Shown here: piece by piece, positions 49,522 through 59,940 of the stretch
Position numbering within the stretch: the first letter of the stretch is position 1
How the letters are laid out: each line of letters opens with the position of its first letter
Source: Pseudescherichia vulneris NBRC 102420
Lineage (GTDB): Bacteria > Pseudomonadota > Gammaproteobacteria > Enterobacterales > Enterobacteriaceae
Length of the DNA: 64,000 nt
Direction: 5' to 3'
NCBI RefSeq assembly: GCF_000759795.1
Contig: NZ_BBMZ01000015.1
Coordinates: forward strand, 62,001-126,000
Program-made: the position numbers and the translations under genes
The notes under the pieces: generated by a model
The model's input: the letters and a program-made list of their open reading frames with translations, nothing else
Told to the model about the DNA's origin: nothing
Databases searched by the model: none

Positions 49522-50765
49522 TGGCTTCACCTCTGTCGTTACTTATTGCCCTGCGTTTTAGCCGTGGCCGTCGGCGCGGCGGCATGGTGTCGCTGATCTC
49601 GGTGATCTCAACTATCGGCATTGCGCTGGGGGTGGCGGTGCTGATCGTCGGCCTGAGCGCGATGAACGGTTTTGAACGCGAGCTGAATAACCGCATCCTC
49701 GCGGTGGTGCCTCACGGCGAGATCGAGCCTGTCAACCAGCCATGGAGTAACTGGCGCGACGCGCTGGGCAAGGTTGAGAAGGTGGCGGGCATTGAAGCCG
49801 CCGCGCCCTACATCAACTTTACCGGCCTGGTGGAGAGCGGCGTAAATCTGCGCGCTATCCAGGTGAAAGGGGTCGATCCGCAGCAGGAGACGCGCCTGAG
49901 CGCGCTGCCGCGCTACGTGCAGAACAATGCCTGGGCCAACTTCAAAGCGGGTGAGCAGCAGGTGATCCTCGGTAAAGGCGTTGCCGAGGCGCTGAAGGTT
50001 AAGCAGGGCGACTGGGTATCGGTGATGATCCCCAATGCCAGTGCCGACCATAAGCTCCAGCAGCCGAAGCGCGTCAGGCTGCACGTCAGCGGTATTTTAC
50101 AGCTCAGCGGCCAGCTCGATCACAGTTTTGCCATGATCCCAATCCAGGATGCTCAGCAGTACCTGGAGATGAACGACGGCATAACCGGGATTGCCATCAA
50201 GGTTAAGGACGTCTTTAACGCCAATAAGCTGGTGCGCGACGCCGGCAGCGTGACCGACAGCTACGTCTACATCAAGAGCTGGATCGGCACCTACGGCTAC
50301 ATGTACCGCGATATCCAGATGATCCGCGCCATTATGTATCTGGCAATGGTGCTGGTGATCGGCGTGGCCTGCTTCAACATCGTTTCTACCCTGGTGATGG
50401 CGGTGAAGGACAAGAGCGGCGACATCGCCGTGCTGCGTACCCTCGGGGCGAAGGACGGTCTGATCCGTGCGGTCTTCGTCTGGTATGGCTTGCTGGCCGG
50501 GCTGTTCGGCAGCGTGGCGGGCGTGGTGATTGGCGTTGTGGTGGCACTCCAGCTGACGCCGATTATCAACGGCCTTGAGACGCTGATCGGCCATCAATTC
50601 CTGTCGGGGGATATCTACTTTATCGATTTCCTGCCGTCAGAGCTGCACGCGCTCGACGTGGTCTACGTGCTGGTAACCGCCCTGGTGCTGAGCCTGCTGG
50701 CGAGCTGGTATCCCGCCAGACGCGCCAGCAATATCGATCCGGCCCGCGTTTTAAGCGGACAATAG
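49521..50765 (+). CDS. lolE: lipoprotein-releasing ABC transporter permease LolE
   Basis: 414 residues, same fold as LolC: first helix [32 protein letters not shown], periplasmic domain, then three helices from [29 protein letters not shown] and [14 protein letters not shown]. Receives the lipoprotein from the membrane as LolC's partner. Third gene of a tight lolCDE operon continuing to nagK (44 bp). Confidence 0.97.
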
Positions 50766-50809
50766 TTTAAGCGGGCAGTAATTTCAGCGGCCAGTAACAA
50801 GGAGTGGCG

Positions 50810-51721
50810 ATGCATTACGGGCTGGACATTGGCGGAAGTAAAATTGCGCTGGGCGTCTTCGACAGTAGCAGAACGTTACAGTGGGAGCGGCGCATCGCCA
50901 CGCCCCATGAGAGCTACAGCGCCTTTTTAGACGCCATCGCCGGACTGGTGCACGACGCCGACGCCCGAACGGGTGAACGCGGCTCGGTGGGCATCGGCAT
51001 TCCCGGCATGCCCGTTACCGCCGACGGCACGCTCTACGCAGCGAATCTTCCCGCCGCCAGCGGCAGGGCGCTGCGGGCCGATCTTTGTGCGTTGTTAGGC
51101 CGCGACGTGCGACTCGACAACGACGCCAACTGTTTTGCTCTCTCGGAAGCCTGGGACGATGAGTTTGCCCGCTATCCGCTGGTGATGGGGCTGATCCTCG
51201 GCACCGGCGTGGGCGGTGGGCTGGTGCTCAACGGCAAATCTATTCCCGGTCACAGCTATATTACCGGCGAGTTTGGCCACATTCGTCTCCCCGTCGATGC
51301 CCTTGAAATTCTTGGGCATGATATTCCTCTACTGCGCTGCGGCTGCGGCCAGCTGGGCTGCATTGAGAACTATCTTTCCGGCGGCGGCTTTGCATGGCTC
51401 TACAATCACTTCTACGATCAATCTCTGAACGCACCTGAAATAATCGCTCTATGGGAACAAGGTGATGAAGGGGCACGTGCGCATGTGGCTCGCTACGTTG
51501 AGCTGCTGGCCGCCTGCCTGGGGACGATATTGACCATCGTAGATCCGGATCTGCTGGTCATCGGCGGCGGGTTGTCAAACTTTGCTGCGTTGACCACGCT
51601 GTTGTCCGACCGCTTGCCGCTGCGTCTGCTGCCGGTTGCCCGGGTGCCGCGCATTGAGCGGGCCCGACACGGCGACGCGGGCGGCATGCGTGGCGCAGCC
51701 TTCCTCCATCTCACCGATTAA
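50810..51721 (+). CDS. nagK: N-acetyl-D-glucosamine kinase
   Basis: 303 residues from the ATG at 50810, the E. coli length; AAGGAG is 5 bp upstream, and the GTG two codons earlier is not needed. ROK family: ATP loop [15 protein letters not shown], catalytic Asp in [12 protein letters not shown], zinc site [15 protein letters not shown] (Cys/His cluster near 177-186). Recycles GlcNAc freed by NagZ, matching the nagZ gene elsewhere in the window. Confidence 0.96.
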   Translation: MHYGLDIGGSKIALGVFDSSRTLQWERRIATPHESYSAFLDAIAGLVHDADARTGERGSVGIGIPGMPVTADGTLYAANLPAASGRALRADLCALLGRDVRLDNDANCFALSEAWDDEFARYPLVMGLILGTGVGGGLVLNGKSIPGHSYITGEFGHIRLPVDALEILGHDIPLLRCGCGQLGCIENYLSGGGFAWLYNHFYDQSLNAPEIIALWEQGDEGARAHVARYVELLAACLGTILTIVDPDLLVIGGGLSNFAALTTLLSDRLPLRLLPVARVPRIERARHGDAGGMRGAAFLHLTD

Positions 51722-51736
51722 GCACAAGAGGCCGAT

Positions 51737-52558
51737 ATGCAGTCGCGTCGTTTTAGCCGACTAAGCCGTTTTCGCCGCAACAAACGTCGTTTGCGCGAGC
51801 GGCTACGCCAGCGCATCTTTTTCAGAGACAGAGTGGTACCCGAAGTGATGGAAAAACCAAGAGTGGTCGTGTTGACCGGGGCGGGGATCTCCGCCGAGTC
51901 GGGCATTCGTACCTTCCGCGCCGCCGACGGGCTGTGGGAGGAGCACCATGTAGAGGACGTCGCCACGCCGGAGGGGTTTGCCCGTAACCCGGAGCTGGTG
52001 CAGTCGTTCTATAACGCACGCCGTCGCCAGCTGCAGCAGCCGGAGATTGCGCCCAACGCCGCGCATCTGGCGCTGGCCGGGCTGGAAGAGGCCCTTGGGG
52101 ATCGCTTTCTGCTGATCACCCAAAACATCGACAACCTGCACGAGCGCGCCGGTAACAAGAACGTGCTGCATATGCACGGCGAGCTGTTGAAGGTGCGCTG
52201 CGCCTCCAGCGGACAGGTGCTGGAGTGGACGGGGGATATCTCACCGGAAGATAAGTGCCACTGCTGTCAGTTCCCGTCACCGCTGCGCCCGCACGTGGTC
52301 TGGTTTGGCGAGATGCCGCTGGGCATGGATGAGATCTACAGCGCGCTGGCGCTGGCGGATATCTTTATCGCCATCGGCACCTCCGGGCACGTCTATCCCG
52401 CTGCCGGGTTTGTGCATGAGGCGAAGTTACAGGGGGCGCACACCGTCGAGCTGAACCTTGAACCGAGCCAGGTGGGCAGCGAATTCGAAGAGAAGCACTA
52501 CGGGCTGGCGAGTCAGGTGGTGCCGGAGTTTGTTGATCGGCTGCTGAAAGGGCTGTAA
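51737..52558 (+). CDS. cobB: NAD-dependent protein deacylase (sirtuin)
   Basis: 273 residues, slightly shorter at the C-terminus than E. coli CobB (279). Basic N-terminal extension ([18 protein letters not shown]), NAD site [25 protein letters not shown], catalytic His in HMHGELL, zinc Cys in VRCASSG and DKCHCC. Removes acetyl and succinyl groups from lysines. 15 bp after nagK; last gene of the lolCDE-nagK-cobB group. Confidence 0.96.
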   Translation: MQSRRFSRLSRFRRNKRRLRERLRQRIFFRDRVVPEVMEKPRVVVLTGAGISAESGIRTFRAADGLWEEHHVEDVATPEGFARNPELVQSFYNARRRQLQQPEIAPNAAHLALAGLEEALGDRFLLITQNIDNLHERAGNKNVLHMHGELLKVRCASSGQVLEWTGDISPEDKCHCCQFPSPLRPHVVWFGEMPLGMDEIYSALALADIFIAIGTSGHVYPAAGFVHEAKLQGAHTVELNLEPSQVGSEFEEKHYGLASQVVPEFVDRLLKGL

Positions 52559-52566
52559 CGGATCCT

Positions 52567-52592
52567 GTAGGCCCGGCAGGCTCGCCGGGCGT
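52567..52592. repeat. single REP element between cobB and potD
   Basis: GTAGGCCCGGCAGGCTCGCCGGGCG: stem GCCCGGC/GCCGGGC. Same family as the REP halves in the 58.4-58.7 kb array. It lies between the convergent ends of cobB and potD, a typical REP place. Confidence 0.75.
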
Positions 52593-52610
52593 ATGTACAG
52601 GTAGGGCGGA

Positions 52611-53657
52611 TTAACGGCCCGCTTTCAGCTTCTGGTAGTAGCTCTCATAGATAGCGCTGGCCTGGCCAACATCATTCTGCCACTCGCCTTTGCTCACGGT
52701 CTCGGCATCCGGATAGAGCGACTTATCGTTGGCCACCGCCGGGGTAAGCAGCTTGCGTGCCGCCAGGTTAGGCGTCGGGTAACCAATGGTTTCCGCGACC
52801 TGTTTTGCCACGTCCGGGCGCAGCAGGAAGTTGATCAGCTTGAGCGCACCGTCCACGTTTTTGGCGTTGGCCGGGATCGCCAGGCTGTCCATCCAGAAGA
52901 TGCCGCCCTCTTTAGGCCACACCACCGTCAGCGGCGTACCGCTCTGGCGCGCCACGTAGGCAGAACCGTTCCAGACCATCCCCAGGTTCACTTCACCTTC
53001 CATATAGGGGTTCGCCGGGTTATCGGAGTTGAAGGCCGCCACGTTTGGCATCAGCTTTTGCAGCTCGTGGTAGGCGGCCTCGATCTCTTTCGGATCGGTG
53101 GTGTTACCCGAATAGCCCAGCTTGCGCAGCGCCATCTGGAACACTTCCCGGGCGTCGTCGGTCAGCACCAGGCTGCTCTTATACTCCGGCTTCCACAGAT
53201 CGGCCCAGCTGGTGACGCTCTTAGGATCGATCGCTTCGCTATTCACCCCAATCGCCGTCGCGCCCCAAATGTAAGGAATCGAGTAGTCGTTGCTCGGATC
53301 GAACGGCTTGTTTAGCACCTCAGGATCGAGGTTGCCGAAGTTGGTCAGCTTGCTCTTGTCGATCTTCTGGATCATCCCCTCTTTACGCATCTTATCGACA
53401 AAGTAGGTGGAGGGTACAACCAGATCGTAAGCGCCGTCTTTATAGGTTTTGAGCTTGGCATACATGGTCTCGTTCGACTCGTAGGTCGAATAGATCACCT
53501 TGATACCGGTCTCCTTGGTGAACTGCTCCAGCAGGCCCGGCGGCACGTACTCAGTCCAGTTATAGAAGTAGAGGGTCTTATTATCCTCGGCATGGGCGGC
53601 ACTCACGCTGAGCGCCAAAGCCCCCGCGGCGAGCAGGTGGCGTGACCAGTTTTTCAT
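52611..53657 (-). CDS. potD: spermidine/putrescine-binding protein
   Basis: 348 residues. Signal peptide to AHA (about 23), then a periplasmic binding fold starting LYFYNWTEYVPPGLLEQF; polyamine-contact residues in the Trp-rich and Asp/Glu positions (WTEY, YIWGATAIG, WNGSAYVARQ) look intact. Delivers spermidine to PotABC. Last gene of the minus-strand potABCD operon, 1 bp after potC. Confidence 0.97.
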   Translation of the reverse strand: MKNWSRHLLAAGALALSVSAAHAEDNKTLYFYNWTEYVPPGLLEQFTKETGIKVIYSTYESNETMYAKLKTYKDGAYDLVVPSTYFVDKMRKEGMIQKIDKSKLTNFGNLDPEVLNKPFDPSNDYSIPYIWGATAIGVNSEAIDPKSVTSWADLWKPEYKSSLVLTDDAREVFQMALRKLGYSGNTTDPKEIEAAYHELQKLMPNVAAFNSDNPANPYMEGEVNLGMVWNGSAYVARQSGTPLTVVWPKEGGIFWMDSLAIPANAKNVDGALKLINFLLRPDVAKQVAETIGYPTPNLAARKLLTPAVANDKSLYPDAETVSKGEWQNDVGQASAIYESYYQKLKAGR

Positions 53658-53658
53658 T

Positions 53659-54465
53659 TTAACGTCCCCTGATTGCGGAGCCAGTTTTCAGGCCCCTGGT
53701 TTTATCGCGTCCAATAAGCTGGCTGGCAATGACCAGAACCAGCGAGAGTACTAGCAGAATGGTCGCCAGCGCGTTCACCTCCGGTGAGACGCCGACTTTC
53801 ACCATTGAGTAGATCTTCAATGGTAGAATTTCATACCCTGGCCCGGTTACAAACGACGAGACAACCACGTCATCCATTGACAGGGTAAAGCTCAGCAGCC
53901 AGCCAGCGGCCACGGCGGGCATCGCCAGCGGCAGAATGATCTTGCGCAGGATAATGATTTCGCTGGCCCCCAGATCCTTCGCTGCCTCCAGCATCCGCAC
54001 GTCGAAGCCTTTCAGCCGTGAATAGACCGTCACCACTACAAACGGCAGGCAGAAGGTGATGTGCGAGAACAGCAGCGACCAGAAGCCCAGCTGGATGCCG
54101 AGCAGCATAAACAGCACCAGCAGCGAGATCGCCATCACGATATCCGGAGACATCATCACCACAAATAGCATACCGCTGACGAACGGCTTGCCACGAAAAC
54201 GGTAGCGGTAGAGCGCAACCGCCGTCAGGGAGCCGATCAGCGTAGCAAAGGTCGCCGACAGCACCGCCATGGTCAGCGAGTGCTGGGCCGCCTGCAGCAG
54301 GCTGTCGTTGTTCATCAGCAGGCTATACCAGTCAGTGGTAAAGCCCTGCCAGTTGATGCCAAAGCGCGCCTGGTTAAAGGAGTTAACGATCAGAATAACG
54401 ATCGGGATATAGAGATAAGCGTAGATGGCGGTCATAAAACCGCCGCGCAGCAGTCGACCCATCAC
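53659..54465 (-). CDS. potC: spermidine/putrescine ABC permease PotC
   Basis: 268 residues from a GTG at 54465 that overlaps the potB stop; an ATG one codon on is also possible. Six helices and the EAA loop EAAKDLGASEIIILRKIILPLAMP near 167-190. The C-terminal tail differs from E. coli. Forms the channel with PotB. Confidence 0.96.
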   Translation of the reverse strand: MMGRLLRGGFMTAIYAYLYIPIVILIVNSFNQARFGINWQGFTTDWYSLLMNNDSLLQAAQHSLTMAVLSATFATLIGSLTAVALYRYRFRGKPFVSGMLFVVMMSPDIVMAISLLVLFMLLGIQLGFWSLLFSHITFCLPFVVVTVYSRLKGFDVRMLEAAKDLGASEIIILRKIILPLAMPAVAAGWLLSFTLSMDDVVVSSFVTGPGYEILPLKIYSMVKVGVSPEVNALATILLVLSLVLVIASQLIGRDKTRGLKTGSAIRGR

Positions 54466-55319
54466 TCCAGCTCCACCTTTTTATTCAGCAGGCGCATCGC
54501 ACGCCAGTAGACCAGCAGCATCAGACCCATCACTACCGTCAGGGTGATGCTGGTCGCCGCACCGAATGGCCAGTCGCGAATGTTAAGGAACTGACTCTTG
54601 ATCACGTTGCCGATCAGCAGATTTTTCGCACCGCCCATTAGATCCGAGACGTAAAACAGCCCCATCGCCGGGAGCATCACCAGCAGGCAGCCAGCGATAA
54701 TGCCCGGCATGGTCAGCGGCACAATGATGCGGACAAAGGTTTGTAGCTTGCTTGCGCCGAGATCCCGCGCGGCCTCCAGCAGCGGCTTATCCAGCTTCTC
54801 AATGCTGGAGTAGAGCGGCATCACCATAAAGGGCAGCAGGATATAGACCAGGCCGATAATGACCGCGCTGGGGGTAAACATAATGCGCAGCGGCGTATCA
54901 ATAATTCCCAGCTCAAGCAGGAAGGCATTGAGATAGCCCTTGGTGCTGAGAAACAGCTTCAGGCCGTAGATACGGATCAGCGAGTTGGTCCAGAACGGCA
55001 CAATCAGCAGAAAGAGCAGCAGCGGGCGCACCTTCTGCGGCAGCTTCGCCAGGAACCAGGCAAATGGATAGCCGAGCGCCAGGCAGGCGAGGGTGGCGAT
55101 CAGCGCCATATTGAGCGAGTGCAGCAGCACGTCAAAATAGAGCGGATCGAGCAGGCGCGTGTAGTTATCCAGCGTAAAGACCAGCTTAACGAAGGATACG
55201 TCGTCGCGGGTTAAAAAGCTGGTCACCACGATCATCAGGTTGGGCAGAAAGACAAACAGCACAAGCCAACCGACGACAGTGGCGATCACCACATTCTGGA
55301 ATTTACTTGTGCTCTTCAT
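54462..55319 (-). CDS. potB: spermidine/putrescine ABC permease PotB
   Basis: 285 residues. Six helices; EAA loop [25 protein letters not shown] near 180-204; [28 protein letters not shown] as in E. coli. Its N-terminus overlaps potA by 17 bp and its stop overlaps potC, so the three are translationally coupled. Confidence 0.96.
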   Translation of the reverse strand: MKSTSKFQNVVIATVVGWLVLFVFLPNLMIVVTSFLTRDDVSFVKLVFTLDNYTRLLDPLYFDVLLHSLNMALIATLACLALGYPFAWFLAKLPQKVRPLLLFLLIVPFWTNSLIRIYGLKLFLSTKGYLNAFLLELGIIDTPLRIMFTPSAVIIGLVYILLPFMVMPLYSSIEKLDKPLLEAARDLGASKLQTFVRIIVPLTMPGIIAGCLLVMLPAMGLFYVSDLMGGAKNLLIGNVIKSQFLNIRDWPFGAATSITLTVVMGLMLLVYWRAMRLLNKKVELE

Positions 55320-56421
55320 CAGCCAGTACGACCTCCCAGCTCTCTACCCAGTTGATCGCCATCTTCTGATCCAGCGAGTGGTCGAAATCGGGATCGTCTT
55401 CATTAAAGAATTCGCTGACCATCACAATCTTGCCGTTTTCCAGCTCGACCACCGACTCCAGGGTCATGCCTTTGTAGTTGCGCTCGCGTACGTAGCCAAT
55501 CAGTCCTTCAATCTCATTGTCGTCGTTGATCTCATCGACGCGCAGATCTTCCGGGCGCAGCAGCACGTTGAGTTTCTGGCCCGGCGTGACGGCAAAGTTA
55601 ACGTAGATATTGCACTCGCGGCCTTCGACGTTGGCCCGCACGCGCTGGGCATCAATACGCTCGATCACCGTCGCGTTAAAGATATTGATCTCGCCGATAA
55701 AGCTGGCCACGAAGAGGTTTTTCGGCTCCTCGTAGATCTCACGCGGGGTGCCGTCCTGCTCGATTTTGCCATTCTGCATCACCACGATACGATCGGACAT
55801 GGTCAGCGCCTCCTCCTGATCGTGCGTAACGAAGACAAAGGTAATGCCAAGCTTGCGCTGCAATGCCTTCAGCTCGTTCTGCATCTGCTTACGCAGCTTG
55901 TAATCGAGGGCCGAGAGGGACTCATCCAGCAGCAGCATGCGCGGCTTGTTGACCACCGCCCGGGCGATGGCGACGCGCTGCTGCTGGCCGCCAGAGAGCT
56001 GGTGCGGCTTACGCTGGGCAAACTCTTCCAGTTGCACCATACGCAGGGCATCGGTCACGCGAGGGGTAATCTGATCCGCCGGGGTCTTCTGCATCCGCAG
56101 GCCAAAGGCGACGTTTTCGAACACCGTCATGTGCGGGAAAAGGGCGTAGCTTTGAAAGACGGTGTTAACATGGCGATGTTCTGCTGGAACGTTCGTTATA
56201 TCATCGCTATCGAGAGTGATGCGGCCTGTATCGACACTCTCCAGGCCTGCAATCAGGCGCAGGACGGTAGTTTTACCGCAGCCAGAAGGGCCAAGCAGCG
56301 TCAGGAATTCGCCGTTGTTGATGGTCAGGTTAAGATCGGAAATAACGGTTTTACCATCAAAACTTTTTCGAATTCCCGCCATTTGTACCAGCGGTGAAAG
56401 CGAACGTGGTTGTGTATTCAA
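55303..56421 (-). CDS. potA: spermidine/putrescine ABC ATPase PotA
   Basis: 372 residues if started at the TTG at 56421. Walker [11 protein letters not shown]-loop [19 protein letters not shown], signature [15 protein letters not shown], Walker [13 protein letters not shown]-loop [14 protein letters not shown], then the regulatory OB domain. E. coli PotA starts six codons earlier with ATG-GGA-CAG-AGT; here the same place reads ACG-GGA-CAG-AGT with a stop seven codons before that and no ATG, so the start is TTG or, less likely, ACG. Confidence 0.93.
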   Translation of the reverse strand: MNTQPRSLSPLVQMAGIRKSFDGKTVISDLNLTINNGEFLTLLGPSGCGKTTVLRLIAGLESVDTGRITLDSDDITNVPAEHRHVNTVFQSYALFPHMTVFENVAFGLRMQKTPADQITPRVTDALRMVQLEEFAQRKPHQLSGGQQQRVAIARAVVNKPRMLLLDESLSALDYKLRKQMQNELKALQRKLGITFVFVTHDQEEALTMSDRIVVMQNGKIEQDGTPREIYEEPKNLFVASFIGEINIFNATVIERIDAQRVRANVEGRECNIYVNFAVTPGQKLNVLLRPEDLRVDEINDDNEIEGLIGYVRERNYKGMTLESVVELENGKIVMVSEFFNEDDPDFDHSLDQKMAINWVESWEVVLADEEHK

Positions 56422-56699
56422 TTTTTGACTCTGTCCCGTGTAGACGCAGCGGATGGCTTACCGATGCGGGGTTTGTGATTAACCACCTTGGGTTTTGGCA
56501 CATGAATAAGGCCTGGCATTCTACGGCAAACCACTGAAATCGCCAAACCTTGTTCTTATTTCTTATCCCGCCTGGTAATTTCTCAGCCACTATTAAGGGT
56601 GTAATAAAATACGGGGTTTACAAGCTAAAAGTGACCTGACGCAATACATGTCGTGTCGCGCGTCTTGATAATGTTGTGACAAAAAGTGAGGGTGGCCGC

Positions 56700-57926
56700 A
56701 TGGAAAAATTACTTGAGCGTTTTTTACACTATGTTTCGTTAGATACGCAGTCGAAACCGGGTGTCAGACAGGTTCCAAGCACAGAGGGACAGTGGAAGCT
56801 ATTAGAGCTGCTTCGCGATCAGCTTAATGAGATGGGACTTATCAACGTGACGCTGAGTGACAAAGGCACGGTGATGGCGACGCTGCCCGCAAACGTAGAG
56901 GGCGATATCCCCACCATTGGGTTTATCTCTCATGTCGATACCTCCCCAGACTTTACCGGCAAGAACGTTAATCCGCAGATCGTTGAGAACTACCGCGGCG
57001 GCGATATCGCCCTTGGCGTAGGAGATGAGATCCTCTCTCCGGTGATGTTCCCGGTGCTGCATCAGCTGTTGGGTCAGACGCTGATCACCACCGACGGTAA
57101 AACCCTGCTCGGTGCGGATGACAAAGCCGGCGTGGCGTAGATCATGACCGCGCTTGCAGTGCTGATTAAGCAGAACGTACCTCACGGCGAGATCCGCGTG
57201 GCCTTTACTCCGGATGAAGAGGTGGGAAAAGGGGCGAAGCACTTCGACGTCCCGGCGTTTGGCGCGCAGTGGGCCTATACCGTGGACGGTGGCGGCGTGG
57301 GCGAACTGGAGTTTGAGAACTTTAACGCCGCCTCGGTGACCATTAAAATTGTCGGTAACAACGTGCACCCTGGCACGGCAAAAGGGGTAATGGTGAACGC
57401 CCTGACGCTGGCGACGCGTATTCACGCCCTGGTTCCTGCCGATGAGAGCCCGGAGACCACCGAGGGCTATGAAGGTTTTTATCATCTCGCCAGCATGAAG
57501 GGGGCGGTCGATCGCGCGGAGATGCACTACATCATTCGCGATTTCGATCGTAAGAACTTTGAAGCGCGCAAACGCAAGATCATGGAGATCGCCAAAAAGG
57601 TCGGCAAGGGGCTGCATCCCGACTGCTATATCGAACTGGTGATCGAGGACAGCTACTACAACATGCACGAGAAGGTGGCTGAGCATTCGCATATTATCGA
57701 TATCGCCCAGCAGGCAATGCGCGACTGCGATATTGAGCCGCAGCTCAAGCCGATTCGCGGCGGTACCGATGGCGCACAGCTCTCCTTTATGGGGCTGCCG
57801 TGCCCGAATATCTTTACCGGCGGCTATAACTACCACGGCAAGCACGAGTTTGTGACTCTGGAAGGGATGGAGAAAGCGGTGCGGGTGATCGTACGGATTG
57901 CGGAGCTGACCGCGAAACGGGGGTGA
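56700..57926 (+). pseudogene. pepT: peptidase T with one in-frame amber codon
   Basis: The 5' frame (56700-57137, 146 residues, through [11 protein letters not shown]) and the 3' frame (from ATCATGACC at 57141 to 57926) are in the same frame and together make a full 408-codon PepT. Only TAG at 57138-57140 interrupts, where E. coli PepT has Glu in GIAEIMTAL. The metal ligands ([40 protein letters not shown]) are all kept, so the change is recent or a sequence error. PepT removes the N-terminal residue of tripeptides. E. coli pepT is FNR-activated. Confidence 0.9.
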
Positions 57927-57932
57927 CGGCGC

Positions 57933-58424
57933 TTGTCACACTATTGTCGTCATTACGTTCCCGGCGGAAGCTGGTTTTTCACCGTGAACCTGCGCAACCG
58001 CTATAGCGATTTGCTGGTCAGGCATATTGACGCATTGCGTTTGGCAACGGCGCAGGTGAAGCGTCGTAAGCCGTTTTTGATTAACGGCTGGGTTGTTCTG
58101 CCCGAGCATATGCATTGTATCTGGACGCTCCCGGCTGAAGACAGTGATTACTCGGGCCGCTGGCGCGACATCAAAAAGCATTTCACCCGGATGCTGCAAA
58201 CAAATGGAATCTGGCAGCCCCGATTCTGGGAGCATACCTTACGCAATGAAGAGGATTACCGGCGGCATATGGATTACATCTATATCAATCCGGTAAAGCA
58301 CGGCTGGGTCACGCGGGTGCAAGACTGGCCTTATTCCACCTTCCATCGAGACGTGCAGAACGGATTGTATCCGTTGGATTGGGCGGGGAATTATAGCGAG
58401 TTTACCGCCGGAGAGCGGCGTTGA
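57933..58424 (+). mobile_element. REP-associated tyrosine transposase (RAYT, TnpA-REP)
   Basis: 163 residues from a TTG at 57933, only 6 bp after the pepT stop. HUH-type motif His59-x-His61 in LPEHMHCIW and the catalytic Tyr115 in HMDYIYINPVKHG, with SHYCRHYVPGGSWFFTVNLRNR at the start, as in family members. These enzymes nick and rejoin REP hairpins. The stop codon lies inside the first REP unit that follows, and the hairpin GTGAC-N7-GTCAC (57923-57939) spans the pepT stop and the RAYT start. Absent at this place in E. coli. Confidence 0.9.
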
Positions 58425-58735
58425 TCTGTTGGCAATGAACCGCCGGGCGGCACTGCGTTTGCCCGGCCTACGGTGTTGAGGCTGCGGCGGTTTTGTAGGC
58501 CCGGCAAGCGGCGCGCCGCAGGGCGTTGATGTGTTAGCAATGAACCGCCGGGCGGCACTGCGTTTGCCCGGCCTACGGTGTTGAGGCTGGGGTGTTTTTG
58601 TAGGCCCGGCAAGCGGCGCGGCGCCGGGCGTTGATGTATTGGCACTGAACCGCCGGGCGGCACTGCGTTTGCCCGGCCTACGGTAGTGAGGCTGCGGTGT
58701 TTTTGTAGGCCCGGCAAGCGGCGCGCCGCCGGGCG
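58421..58735. repeat. tandem BIME array: three 105-bp units
   Basis: Units start at 58421, 58526 and 58631, each TTGAT(C/G)T..., exactly 105 bp long. Each has two REP halves facing each other: CCGCCGGGCGGCACTGCGTTTGCCCGGCCTAC and GTAGGCCCGGC-AAGCGGCGC-GCCGGGCG (each broken here only for layout), separated by about 22 bp. The units differ at scattered positions, so the amplification is not brand new. It fills the gap between RAYT and roxA. Confidence 0.92.
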
Positions 58736-58750
58736 TTACGTTACCGACAA

Positions 58751-59872
58751 TTAATCTTCGAAGAACCAGTAGCCGCTGTTAACCAGCGCGGCGAGCATGG
58801 CGAGGAACGACGGGTCGTCCAGTGCGTCGCCGAGGGTGTCGGCGGTCACCACGATATGGTTTGCCAGCGCGGCGAGGGCCGGGCGGTGCGGGGAATCGAC
58901 CTTCTCACCGTTTACAAATATCTCTTCGCCAACGCGCAGCACGCGCAGGCCGCCGAGACGCACCAGCTTGTCACCCTGCTGCAGCGCATCGTAGATCTCA
59001 TCCGGCTGATAGGGCGGCTCCGGCGGAGAGACGTCCAGCTCGTGGCGCGACTGGGAGATAAACTCACCGAACCACTGCTGGAACTGTGCCGGCTGATTAA
59101 TCAGCTCAAGCATCATTCCGCGCAGCTTATCCAGCTCCTGAGGCAGAATATCCGCCGGATGCTCACGCGACGGTACGTCCGGATCGCTATAGCGATGGCT
59201 GCCCAGCTCGCGCTGCAGAACATAGTCCGCAAAGCCGCTGATCATCTCCCGACCGCTTGGCGCACGGAAGCCCACCGAGTAGTTCATTGAGTTTTCAAGG
59301 GAGTAGCCCTCGTGCGGGAAGGCAGGGGGAATATAGAGGATATCACCCGGCTCCAGCTCTTCATCAATGATCGCTTCAAAAGGATCGACCTGCAGCAGAT
59401 CCGGATGCGGGCAGTGCTGCTTCATCGGCACCTTATCGCCCACGCGCCAGCGGCGGCGGCCGGTGCCCTGAATGATAAACACATCGTACTGGTCGAGATG
59501 CGGGCCCACGCCGCCGCCCGGTACCGAGAACGAGATCATCAGATCGTCAATACGCCAGTCCGGCAGCGCCCGGAAGGGGCGCATCAGAGCAGCACTCTGC
59601 TCGTGCCAGTGATCCACCGCCTGCACCAGCAGCGACCAGTTGGTTTCACCCAGGTGATCGTAGCTCTCAAACGGACCGTGGCTGACGTTCCATTTACCAT
59701 CCTGATGACTGACCAGGCGGCTGTCGACTTCGCTCTCCATCGCCAGCCCAGCCAGCTCGTCCGGCGAGAGGGGATCGATAAAGTTGGCCAGGCCGCGCTT
59801 CAGCACTACCGGGCGCTTTTGCCAGTAACGCTGAATAAAATCGGGCCAGTCGAGTGTTAATTGATATTCCAT
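58751..59872 (-). CDS. roxA: ribosomal protein L16 arginine 3-hydroxylase (JmjC)
   Basis: 373 residues. JmjC iron site His-x-Asp in GPHLDQYDVFIIQG (near 125-138) and the distal His in PPAFPHEGYSLENS. Uses Fe(II), O2 and 2-oxoglutarate to hydroxylate Arg81 of L16. Same place as E. coli ycfD between pepT and phoQ; the RAYT/BIME insert now separates it from pepT. Confidence 0.95.
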   Translation of the reverse strand: MEYQLTLDWPDFIQRYWQKRPVVLKRGLANFIDPLSPDELAGLAMESEVDSRLVSHQDGKWNVSHGPFESYDHLGETNWSLLVQAVDHWHEQSAALMRPFRALPDWRIDDLMISFSVPGGGVGPHLDQYDVFIIQGTGRRRWRVGDKVPMKQHCPHPDLLQVDPFEAIIDEELEPGDILYIPPAFPHEGYSLENSMNYSVGFRAPSGREMISGFADYVLQRELGSHRYSDPDVPSREHPADILPQELDKLRGMMLELINQPAQFQQWFGEFISQSRHELDVSPPEPPYQPDEIYDALQQGDKLVRLGGLRVLRVGEEIFVNGEKVDSPHRPALAALANHIVVTADTLGDALDDPSFLAMLAALVNSGYWFFED

Positions 59873-59940
59873 ATGAGTTTCCTGGTCTTGTGTCTGACTC
59901 GGATTATAACGGATGGCGGCCTGGCTGGATGCTTAATTCG

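Noticed and set aside
55240-56397. 385-codon open frame antisense to potA
   Set aside because: Shadow of potA; no domain recognised.
57138-57140. Programmed read-through or recoding at the pepT TAG
   Set aside because: No special downstream structure is apparent and the family needs Glu here; simple nonsense mutation or error is the plainer reading.
56802-57845. 347-codon frame antisense to pepT, crossing the amber position
   Set aside because: Being open across the amber does not make it a gene: the pepT protein matches its family on both sides of the stop, the antisense frame matches nothing.
58391-58717. 108-codon repeat-containing frame on the minus strand (PGLQKHRSL-type repeats)
   Set aside because: It is translation of the 105-bp BIME units; 105 is a multiple of 3, so the frame stays open by chance.
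58421-58735. CRISPR array
   Set aside because: Units are 105 bp, directly adjoining, with conserved 'spacers' and REP palindromes; no cas genes nearby.
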